Source: Victivallales bacterium (GTDB taxonomy: Bacteria > Verrucomicrobiota > Lentisphaeria > Oligosphaerales > Oligosphaeraceae). From it: DNA of 8,123 nt. Below the pieces are notes generated by a model. The model had not been told where the DNA came from. It worked only from the letters and a program-made list of their open reading frames with translations, and searched no databases. Below are positions 1-6,195 of this stretch, in pieces. Made by a program: the position numbers and the translations under genes. Location of the stretch: NCBI GenBank assembly GCA_017538465.1, contig JAFYIW010000123.1, positions 1 through 8,123 of the forward strand, given 5' to 3'. Every line of letters begins with the position of its first letter. Positions within the stretch are counted from its first letter, which is position 1.

Positions 1-16
1 CACCTTTTGAACTAGA

Positions 17-1687
17 ATGGGCAGTCTGCTTGTTCCCATCGTAAAGACCTACCGCTATCTCGCCAACATGAATCATGTGCGGCGAATCTTGACGGTATTG
101 TTCAAGAATGGCCTTGGGATGTTCTTTGGGGGACTGCGTTGGCTGGTTCCGGGGAGATACAGCAAATCCTCCTCGACAGACAGCTTGCCGCAGAGAATCC
201 GCAAGACCTTGGTGGAACTGGGGCCGACCTTCATCAAGCTGGGGCAGATGCTTTCTACGCGTCCGGATGTGGTTGGCATGGAATATGTCAACGAATTGTC
301 AAAACTGCAGGATGACGTTCCGCCATTTCCGTTCAAGGAAGTCAAGGAAATCGTCGAGCGTGAATTGGGCAAGCCCTTAAGCGAGCTGTTCCGGGAATTT
401 GATGAGACGCCATGCGCGGCGGCCTCTATTGCGCAAGGGCACCGCGCCGTGCTGACAGATGGCGCCGTGGTCTTTGTCAAGGTCCAGCGCCCGAATATCC
501 GCAAACAGGTCTTGGCGGACATTGATGTGCTGCGGTTTCTGGCCAAAAACCTGAACGAGAACTTCCCTCCTCTGCGCTATCTTCTGTTGCCGCGGCTGGT
601 GGAGCAGTTCAGGAGCGCGATTCTGGAGGAGATGGACTTCAATATCGAGCGTGGCAACATCAAGCATTTCGCCCGCCAGTTCGCCAACGAGAAGGCGCTG
701 GTGGTTCCGCGGGTATGGGATGATTTGTCCAGCTCGCAGGTCCTCACGATGCAGTGGATTGACGGCATCAAGGGCAATCGGTTTGAAGAAATCGAGCAAA
801 GTGACTGTGACTTGGTGAAATTGGCCAATGACGGAGCGGAACTGGCGCTCAAGCAATTTTTCACCTACGGCTTTTTCCATGCCGATCCGCATCCCGGCAA
901 TCTCTTCGTGTTGCCGGGCAACCGACTTTGCTACATTGACTTTGGGCTGTGTGGGCGCATCACCGAACAGGAACGCCGTCTTTTCTGCCGTCTGCTGATG
1001 GCGGTCCTGGATCACGACGAGTGTCATGCCGCCAGAATGCTTTTGAAGTTGACGGTCTATGAACAGGAGCCGGAATTGGATGACCTGGAATGCGCAGTGG
1101 GAGAATTCATCGACCGCAATTTCTATGGCGAAATCAAGGATTTGGATGTCCCTGGCGCATTGCGGCAGCTCTACGAGCTGTGTCGCCAGTTCAAGATTTC
1201 CCTTCGTCCGCACATCTACCTGATGGCGCGGGCGATGGGGCTTTCTGACAATCTTGGGCGCCGGCTTAACCCCCAGTTCAATCTGGAGGAACACCTCAGG
1301 CCATATGTCGAGAAGACTCTTTTGGGGCACCTGAATTTCACCAAGTCCGTGCATCGTCAACTGGAGGAGCTGGTGGAGTTGCGGGAGAATCTCGCGGCGG
1401 TTCCCGGTGGCCTGCGGGCTTTCTTCCATCAGCTCATGAAGGGGAAAATGACTTTGCGGCACAACATCGAGGACCGCGAGGAGATTTTCCGCTACTATCT
1501 GCATGCCCAGAACCGGCGTTCCGTGGCCTGTTGCGTCGCGGGGATGCTCGTGACCAGCGCACTGCTGACCATCGGCGAAGTGAAGCCACTGTGGCACGGG
1601 GTCTCCGTCTGGGGGGAAATCGGCTTTTTGGTTAGCCTCCTTCTTCTCCTGGTGCTGGGGCTCAACATCCTGAAGGGGGACAAATAG
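17..1687 (+). CDS. ubiB: UbiB/AarF (ABC1/ADCK) family atypical kinase, membrane-anchored
   Basis: This 556-residue protein belongs to the ABC1/ADCK/UbiB family, atypical protein-kinase-like ATPases that support biosynthesis or handling of quinones and other isoprenoid lipids. Visible family marks are the KxGQ motif (K74-LGQ, followed by LSTRPD), the Ala-rich nucleotide loop AAASIAQ (134-140), the beta3 Lys (K155 in VKVQRP), the ExD motif (E205-M-D207), the catalytic HADPHPGN (288-295) and the metal-binding DFG (308-310). Two C-terminal hydrophobic segments (about 502-520 and 535-552) would anchor it in the inner membrane, as in UbiB. Length is normal for the family. An in-frame TGA at 8-10 means the start cannot lie further upstream; ATG 17 is the longest choice, ATG 68 is an alternative, and neither has a clear Shine-Dalgarno. 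Its stop overlaps the next start by one base. The true substrate is unknown, and a quinone role is inferred from family only. One oddity is Gly141 where SIAQVH is usual. Confidence 0.93.
   Translation: MGSLLVPIVKTYRYLANMNHVRRILTVLFKNGLGMFFGGLRWLVPGRYSKSSSTDSLPQRIRKTLVELGPTFIKLGQMLSTRPDVVGMEYVNELSKLQDDVPPFPFKEVKEIVERELGKPLSELFREFDETPCAAASIAQGHRAVLTDGAVVFVKVQRPNIRKQVLADIDVLRFLAKNLNENFPPLRYLLLPRLVEQFRSAILEEMDFNIERGNIKHFARQFANEKALVVPRVWDDLSSSQVLTMQWIDGIKGNRFEEIEQSDCDLVKLANDGAELALKQFFTYGFFHADPHPGNLFVLPGNRLCYIDFGLCGRITEQERRLFCRLLMAVLDHDECHAARMLLKLTVYEQEPELDDLECAVGEFIDRNFYGEIKDLDVPGALRQLYELCRQFKISLRPHIYLMARAMGLSDNLGRRLNPQFNLEEHLRPYVEKTLLGHLNFTKSVHRQLEELVELRENLAAVPGGLRAFFHQLMKGKMTLRHNIEDREEIFRYYLHAQNRRSVACCVAGMLVTSALLTIGEVKPLWHGVSVWGEIGFLVSLLLLLVLGLNILKGDK
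1673..1680 (+). promoter_or_regulatory. Ribosome binding site for the OleA-like gene
   Basis: AAGGGGGA lies six bases before GTG 1687, inside the last codons of the UbiB gene. It supports the GTG as the true start even though that start overlaps the upstream stop codon (TAGTG), and it suggests translational coupling. Confidence 0.7.
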
Positions 1688-2745
1688 TGCGCTTGGGCCA
1701 CGTCAATCTTCTGGCTTTCGCGCAGGTCACGGCGCCCATCACCATGACTTCCGCCGACTTGGAAGAGCGTCTGCGTCCCTTTTACGAGCGGCTTCATCTT
1801 CCGGAGGGACGTCTGGAGATGATGACTGGCATCCGCGAACGGCGTTTTTGGACGCCCGGGACCTTGCCCAGCGAAGTCGCCGCCGAGGCGGGGCGGCTTG
1901 CCTTGCAGAAGGCCCGCCTGGAGGCCGCCGCGCTGGATGCGGTCGTTTTTTGCGGCGTGTCCCATGACTTCGCCGAACCGGCGACCTCCACTGCGGTGGT
2001 GAATCGTCTGGGGTTGCACGACGACATCCTGAATTTTGACCTCTCCAACGCATGTCTCGGCATGGCCTCCGGCATCCAGATGCTGGCCGCGCTCCTGGAA
2101 CGGGGGGAAATCCGCTGCGCTTTGGCGGTGACCGGCGAAAATGGCGGTCCGCTCGTCGAAAACACCATCCGGCATCTGCTGGAGGATGCCTCGGTCACCC
2201 GACAGTCTCTGAAACGGGAGTTCGCGAATTTGACCATCGGGTCGGCGGCCTGCGCCGTGTTGTTGGCGCGGGATGATTTTGACTGTCCCGTCAAAGGTCA
2301 TCATCTGAAGGTGGTGGTGAATGCGTCTTCCTGCGGCCAGCAGGCGCTTTGTCAGGGCATGGTGGCGGATGGCGCGATGACCGAGAACAGCCATCCAACC
2401 ATGCAGACGGATTCCCATGAGCTCATGGTGCAGGGAATACAGGTCGCCTGTCGGATGTGGGAACGTCTGAAGGCCGAGGCCGGATGGTCTGACGGCCAGT
2501 TGCCCGACTTGATTTGCGGGCACCAGGTGTCCCGCATCCACCGGGACCAGCTCTTCGCCAAACTGGGTTTGCCGGTGTCGCTGGACTACCCCGTCTTTGA
2601 GCGCTTCGGCAATTGCGGCTCGGCGTCGTTGCCTCTGGCGGTGACGCTGGCTGAAGAGACCGGCGCCCTGCGGGATGGCATGCGGCTGGCGATGCTCGGC
2701 ATTGGCAGCGGCATCAACGCGGCCGGCCTTGCCGTGGACTGGTAA
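1687..2745 (+). CDS. OleA/FabH-like 3-oxoacyl-ACP synthase III (thiolase-fold condensing enzyme)
   Basis: A 352-residue KAS III-type enzyme that should condense acyl thioesters through a Cys-His-Asn triad. The nucleophile is C123 in DLSNACLGM, with H279 in ICGHQ and N309 in ERFGNCGS; GIGSG (338-342) is the C-terminal glycine loop. It looks closer to OleA (head-to-head fatty acyl condensation, long-chain olefin or ketone formation) than to FabH. It has the TGIRERRFW segment and an EPAT motif whose Glu97 lies 26 residues before the Cys, and the His-Asn spacing is 30. These match the Glu117/Cys143 and His285/Asn315 spacings I recall for Xanthomonas OleA. The GTG start is supported by a strong Shine-Dalgarno and overlaps the ubiB stop by one base. 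No oleB, oleC or oleD homologue lies downstream in this window, so the product is uncertain; partners could lie upstream of base 1. A general FabH-like role remains possible. Confidence 0.88.
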   Translation: MRLGHVNLLAFAQVTAPITMTSADLEERLRPFYERLHLPEGRLEMMTGIRERRFWTPGTLPSEVAAEAGRLALQKARLEAAALDAVVFCGVSHDFAEPATSTAVVNRLGLHDDILNFDLSNACLGMASGIQMLAALLERGEIRCALAVTGENGGPLVENTIRHLLEDASVTRQSLKREFANLTIGSAACAVLLARDDFDCPVKGHHLKVVVNASSCGQQALCQGMVADGAMTENSHPTMQTDSHELMVQGIQVACRMWERLKAEAGWSDGQLPDLICGHQVSRIHRDQLFAKLGLPVSLDYPVFERFGNCGSASLPLAVTLAEETGALRDGMRLAMLGIGSGINAAGLAVDW

Positions 2746-2785
2746 CTCTTTCCCCCCTAGTAACGTCTCTTTTTTCAATATTCGT

Positions 2786-4741
2786 ATGTCCAAGACCCTC
2801 ATCGAGCAGATTCTCGCCTCCCATCTTGTCGCAGGGGAACTCAAGCCTGGTTCGCCCATTCAGATCCGCATTGACCAGACCCTGTGCCAGGACGCGACCG
2901 GCACCATGGCATTCCTGGAGCTGGAGGCGATGGGCGTGGAGCGCGTGAAAACCGAGATTTCAGTGCAGTATGTGGACCACAACACCAGCCAGATGGGGCC
3001 GGAGAACGCGAACGACCACCTCTATCTGCAGAGTGTCTGCGCGGCCAAGGGCGTCTATTTCTCTCGCCCCGGCAATGGCATTTGCCACCAGGTGCATCTG
3101 GAGCGCTTCGGCATTCCTGGCAAGACGCTTCTAGGCTCGGATTCCCATACTCCCACTGGCGGCGGCATCGGCATGGTCGCCATCGGCGCCGGTGGTCTGG
3201 ACGTGGCGCGCGCAATGGCCGGGCACCCCTTCAAGCTGGTCTGCCCGCGTGTCATCGGCATCCATCTGACCGGTCGGCTTGCTCCCTGGGTTTCGGCCAA
3301 GGACGTCATCCTGAAGGTCCTGGAGATTCTCTCCAGCAAAGGCAACGTGGGCACTGCGGTGGAATACTACGGCGATGGCGTCAAGACGCTTTCCGTGCCG
3401 GAGCGCGCGACCATCACCAACATGGGCGCGGAACTGGGCGTGACCACCTCGGTGTTTCCCTCGGACGCGGCGACGCGCGAATTCCTGGCCGCCGAAGGCC
3501 GCGAGGCGGATTGGCGCCCGCTGGCCGCCGAGCCAGGCTGCCACTATGACCGCGTGATTGAAATCAACCTCTCCGAATTGGTGCCATTGGCGGCTTGTCC
3601 CTCGAATCCCGCCAACATCAAGACCGTCGCCGAGGTGGCGGGGCTTCCCGTCAACCAGGTGCTGATTGGCTCCTGCACCAACAGTTCCCTCAAAGATTTG
3701 CGGCTGGTTGCGTCAATGCTGAAGGGACGCATCGTGAACCCCGGATGCACCCTGGGCATCGCTCCCGGCTCCAAGCAGGTCCTGCGGATGCTCTCGGAGG
3801 ACGGCTCGCTGGCCATCCTGCTCGCGGCGGGCTGCCGCATTCTGGAAAGCGCCTGCGGGCCATGCATCGGACAGGGCTTCAGCCCGGCCTCCGACTCCAT
3901 CACCGTGCGTACCTTCAACCGCAATTTCCTGAACCGCTCCGGCACCAAGAATGACCAGAGCTATCTGGTTTCGCCTGCGACGGCGGTGGCGACTGCCCTC
4001 ACGGGGGTGCTCAGCGATCCGCGGCAGGCCGCCGAGGAGTTCGGCCTAGCCGAGCCGGTCTGGGAAATGCCGAAGCAATTCGTCATCGACGACCGCATGA
4101 TCATCGCCCCCCCGCCGGCGGGGACCGCGGCGGCGATTGTCCGTAAGGAGACCATCGGCGAGCCGCCGCATTGCACGCCATTGCCGGACACCCTGGATGG
4201 CGAGGCGGTGATCAAGGTCGCCGACCGCATCACCACCGACCACATCATGCCGGCCGGCGCGAACCTCAAGCTGCGCAGCAATATTCCGCGCTACGCGAAA
4301 GTCGTCTTTGAGTGCTTCAACGAGGCGGGCAGGCCGACCTTCGCGGAGCGCGCGGCGGCCTTGCGTGATGCCGGCAAAGTCGGTTTCATTGTGGCCGGCG
4401 AGTCCTACGCGCAGGGTTCCAGCCGCGAGCATGCCGCCATCTGCCCGATGTATTTGGGCATCCGTGCGGTTCTGGCCATCTCCATTGAGCGCATCCACGC
4501 CGCCAACCTGGTCAATTTCGGCATCCTGCCGCTGTATTTCACGGATCCGGCGGACTACGAGGCCATCCAGGAAGGCAGTCATCTGCGTATCGGGCGGGTT
4601 GCCGAACAGCTTCTGGAGGGTGACGAGGTCCAGGCGGAACTCATCGCGCCCGACGGCGCGGTGCGCAGGTTCGTCTTGAAATGCACCCTGACCGCCGAGG
4701 ACCGGCGCATTGTCTTGGCCGGCGGCATTCTGAATGTCTGA
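2786..4741 (+). CDS. acn: Aconitate hydratase, short single-chain (Aquifex-type) form
   Basis: A 651-residue 4Fe-4S hydro-lyase expected to interconvert citrate and isocitrate via cis-aconitate in the cytoplasm. The N-terminal domains carry DATGTMAFLELEA, DHNT (64-67), RPGNGICHQVHLE and GSDSHTPTGGG (118-127). Cluster ligands are C297 (IGSCTNSS), C357 and C360 (CGPCIG). RTFNRNF with RSGT follows, and the swivel domain shows ITTDHIMPAG (482-491) and GESYAQGSSREHAA (538-551) with the active-site Ser region. Length fits the ~640-660-residue bacterial type rather than the ~900-residue AcnA. The family also contains homoaconitase and isopropylmalate isomerase relatives, but these are usually two subunits, so aconitase is the best call. 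I chose ATG 2786 because homology begins at MSKTLIEQIL; the frame is open back to 2675, but that would bury 71 bases in the upstream gene. No Shine-Dalgarno is seen; the 40-nt gap is pyrimidine-rich. Confidence 0.93.
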   Translation: MSKTLIEQILASHLVAGELKPGSPIQIRIDQTLCQDATGTMAFLELEAMGVERVKTEISVQYVDHNTSQMGPENANDHLYLQSVCAAKGVYFSRPGNGICHQVHLERFGIPGKTLLGSDSHTPTGGGIGMVAIGAGGLDVARAMAGHPFKLVCPRVIGIHLTGRLAPWVSAKDVILKVLEILSSKGNVGTAVEYYGDGVKTLSVPERATITNMGAELGVTTSVFPSDAATREFLAAEGREADWRPLAAEPGCHYDRVIEINLSELVPLAACPSNPANIKTVAEVAGLPVNQVLIGSCTNSSLKDLRLVASMLKGRIVNPGCTLGIAPGSKQVLRMLSEDGSLAILLAAGCRILESACGPCIGQGFSPASDSITVRTFNRNFLNRSGTKNDQSYLVSPATAVATALTGVLSDPRQAAEEFGLAEPVWEMPKQFVIDDRMIIAPPPAGTAAAIVRKETIGEPPHCTPLPDTLDGEAVIKVADRITTDHIMPAGANLKLRSNIPRYAKVVFECFNEAGRPTFAERAAALRDAGKVGFIVAGESYAQGSSREHAAICPMYLGIRAVLAISIERIHAANLVNFGILPLYFTDPADYEAIQEGSHLRIGRVAEQLLEGDEVQAELIAPDGAVRRFVLKCTLTAEDRRIVLAGGILNV

Positions 4742-4756
4742 TTTTCCCTGTTGGTT

Positions 4757-5572
4757 ATGGCTTCCGGACATTTGCCATATCGAGTCATCGGCGACTTCGC
4801 GGTGGGCGGCGTCGCCAATCTCCGCAAGGTGCGCATGAGTGACGGCACCATCGCGCTTCTGCGGGAGCTTCAGACCTCGAAGCTGTTCCGGTTTGCCGTG
4901 CGAAGACGCTTCACGGAGGGTACCCGCCATCGCCAGGTCCTCTCGCCGCATCCGAATATCCAGAACTCCCTGGGCAGTGGGTCGCGTTTTTTCCGTCCCT
5001 ACGAAATCATCGAGTTCGTGGACGGCATGACGCTGCGCTCCATGATGACCTTGAACGACTATCGCATCAAGGAGAACACCGAACTCATCATCCGTCAAAT
5101 CGCCCAGGGACTCAGCTGGGTTCACGAGCATCGCCTCATGCATCTGGATGTCAAGCCGGAGAATTTCCTGGTGCAGCGGAACCACAATGTCATTGAGGTC
5201 AAGCTAACGGATTTCGACTTGACGCGCGAGGCTTCGGACAACGGGCCGCATCGCCAGATGGGCACGCCCGCCTTCATGGCGCCGGAGCAGTTCATTGACC
5301 ATGTCTCCTTCCCCAGTTCCGACGTCTTCGCCTTCGGACTGATCGCCTACCAATTGCTTAGCGGGCATATCGCCTTCTCTGGCAAGACGGAGAAGAAGCT
5401 GTGGCGCCATCAGGCCAGCTCGCAGGTTCATCCGCGTGCCCTGCACGAATGGAACAGCGCCATCTCGCCGCAATTGGAGTTCATTGTCATGAAGTGCCTG
5501 GAGAAGAAGCTGGCGGATCGCTATCGCGACATGACGCAGGTGCTGCAGGCGCTCAACCGGTTGGAGCAGTAA
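4757..5572 (+). CDS. Small eukaryotic-like Ser/Thr protein kinase with altered motifs
   Basis: The 271-residue protein is a bare kinase domain with no membrane segment or extra sensor domain. A loose glycine loop (12-22, GDFAVGGVANL) is followed by the beta3 strand TIALLREL, where Arg36 sits in place of the usual Lys. The catalytic loop HLDVKPEN (129-136) keeps Asp131, Lys133 and Asn136. The metal-binding triplet reads DFD (152-154) instead of DFG. APE (175-177) and the helix-F motif SSDVFAFG (187-194) are normal, as is the late Arg in ADRYRDM. It may be an active but atypical kinase or a pseudokinase; the changes could be traits of a subfamily. The start is ATG 4757, 15 nt after the aconitase stop; TTG 4751 in the same frame is an alternative, and neither has a Shine-Dalgarno. 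Its TAA overlaps the TsaE ATG by one base. Substrate unknown. Confidence 0.85.
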   Translation: MASGHLPYRVIGDFAVGGVANLRKVRMSDGTIALLRELQTSKLFRFAVRRRFTEGTRHRQVLSPHPNIQNSLGSGSRFFRPYEIIEFVDGMTLRSMMTLNDYRIKENTELIIRQIAQGLSWVHEHRLMHLDVKPENFLVQRNHNVIEVKLTDFDLTREASDNGPHRQMGTPAFMAPEQFIDHVSFPSSDVFAFGLIAYQLLSGHIAFSGKTEKKLWRHQASSQVHPRALHEWNSAISPQLEFIVMKCLEKKLADRYRDMTQVLQALNRLEQ

Positions 5573-6063
5573 TGGATTTCGACTTCCAAGACGAGGCGAT
5601 TCCCGATTCGGCACTGGCGGAGAAGACGCAGAAGTTCATCTCCGAAAGCGAAGAGATGACCCTGGCTCTGGGCGAGCGTCTGGCGGGGATGCTCCCGGCG
5701 GGCAGCGTGGTCGCGCTGGTCGGGGATTTGGGCTGCGGAAAGACCGTGCTCTCCCGCGGCATCGCCCGCGGACTGGGAATCACCGAGGCGGTGACCAGCC
5801 CCACCTTCACCGTCGCACAGGAATATCGCCGTCCCAATGGCGAATATTTGTATCATCTGGACATGTATCGCATCACGGACGAAAATGCCGCTCTGGCCTT
5901 TGGCATTGACGAATTCCTCTTCCAGCCCAACGCCATCACCCTGATTGAATGGCCCGAACAAATCGCCGGGCTGCTGGATGATGAACGTCTTCGCACTATT
6001 CGCTTCCGTCATCTCGGAGAAGGTCGTCGTGGCATCACCCTCGTGAACTGGCCCGCGCTCTGA
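5572..6063 (+). CDS. tsaE: tRNA threonylcarbamoyladenosine biosynthesis ATPase TsaE
   Basis: TsaE is the P-loop ATPase that works with TsaB and TsaD to load threonylcarbamoyl onto A37 of ANN-decoding tRNAs (t6A) in the cytoplasm. This 163-residue copy shows the family signatures in order: Walker A GDLGCGKT (51-58), SPTF (76-79), HLDMYR (95-100) and IEWPEQ (125-130). Length is usual, with about 25 extra N-terminal residues before the SESEEMTLALGERL helix. ATG 5572 overlaps the kinase stop (TAATG), and GGAG at 5563-5566 is a fair ribosome binding site. The frame is open further upstream to 5401, but that part is a shadow of the kinase gene. TsaB and TsaD are not in the window. A hairpin terminator follows 11 nt after the stop. 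The only oddity is its coupling to a protein-kinase-like gene. Confidence 0.96.
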   Translation: MDFDFQDEAIPDSALAEKTQKFISESEEMTLALGERLAGMLPAGSVVALVGDLGCGKTVLSRGIARGLGITEAVTSPTFTVAQEYRRPNGEYLYHLDMYRITDENAALAFGIDEFLFQPNAITLIEWPEQIAGLLDDERLRTIRFRHLGEGRRGITLVNWPAL

Positions 6064-6073
6064 AACTATCGGG

Positions 6074-6104
6074 AGGGCCGTGCGCGCCCGCACGGCCTTC
6101 TTGG
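6074..6104 (+). terminator. Intrinsic-type terminator after tsaE
   Basis: GGCCGTGCG (6076-6084) pairs perfectly with CGCACGGCC (6089-6097) around a four-base loop, extended by G-U and A-T pairs at 6075/6098 and 6074/6099. TTCTTG follows, a weak T tract. It lies 11 nt after the tsaE stop and fits the end of the five-gene + strand run. It also separates that run from the convergent ATPase gene. Confidence 0.75.
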
Positions 6105-6126
6105 GATTTGTATTATCCCTTACCAT

Positions 6127-6157
6127 GCAGGTCGCGCGGGAGCGCGTCCCTCCCGCG
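6127..6157 (+). repeat. GC-rich palindromic intergenic repeat, copy 1
   Basis: This 31-base element matches the reverse complement of 7565-7596 at 27 positions with four mismatches and one gap. It is itself a strong hairpin: GCGCGGGAG (6134-6142) pairs with CTCCCGCGC (6150-6158) around a seven-base loop. It lies between the convergent tsaE and ATPase genes. It resembles a dispersed REP/MITE-like element more than a terminator, because no T tract follows on either strand. Confidence 0.6.
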
Positions 6158-6178
6158 CCCTTCTCAATTTATCTTCCG

Positions 6179-6195
6179 ATTGTCAAATCATGAAT
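6179..6195. repeat. Direct repeat, left copy, bracketing the ATPase gene
   Basis: ATTGTCAAATCATGAAT is repeated at 7464-7480 with one mismatch (16 of 17 identical). The last base of this copy is the final base of the - strand ATPase stop codon. Weaker similarity continues to the left (TTTATcTTCC at 6168-6177 against TTTATTTCC at 7450-7458), so about 30 bp past the gene's end resemble the gene's own leader and start codon region in the same orientation. Confidence 0.7.

Noticed and set aside
134..550. UbiB might be a degenerate pseudokinase because SIAQ lacks the glycine of SIGQ
   Set aside because: SIAQ is a normal variant in this family; K74, K155, ExD, HADPHPGN and DFG are all present.
377..1597. 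Long - strand open frame (406 codons) opposite the UbiB gene
   Set aside because: It is antisense to a gene with full family motifs, its translation shows no domain, and its length is explained by GC-rich codon bias.
2675..2785. Upstream ATG extension of the aconitase frame
   Set aside because: The extra 37 residues are an out-of-frame reading of the OleA-like 3' end, and family similarity starts at ATG 2786.
1495..2859. Long - strand open frame (454 codons) opposite the OleA-like gene
   Set aside because: His/Gln/Arg-rich low-complexity translation typical of an antisense shadow; it spans two real genes and their junctions.
4046..5185. Long - strand open frame (379 codons) opposite the aconitase and kinase genes
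   Set aside because: Antisense shadow across two well-supported genes, with no recognisable motif.
5401..5571. Upstream extension of the TsaE frame, suggesting a longer or fused protein
   Set aside because: The extra residues are the kinase gene read in another frame; ATG 5572 has an SD and gives a normal TsaE.
6103..6119. GGGAT/ATCCC 5-bp inverted repeat after the tsaE terminator
   Set aside because: Short stem with a seven-base AT-rich loop and no T tract; not distinguishable from chance.
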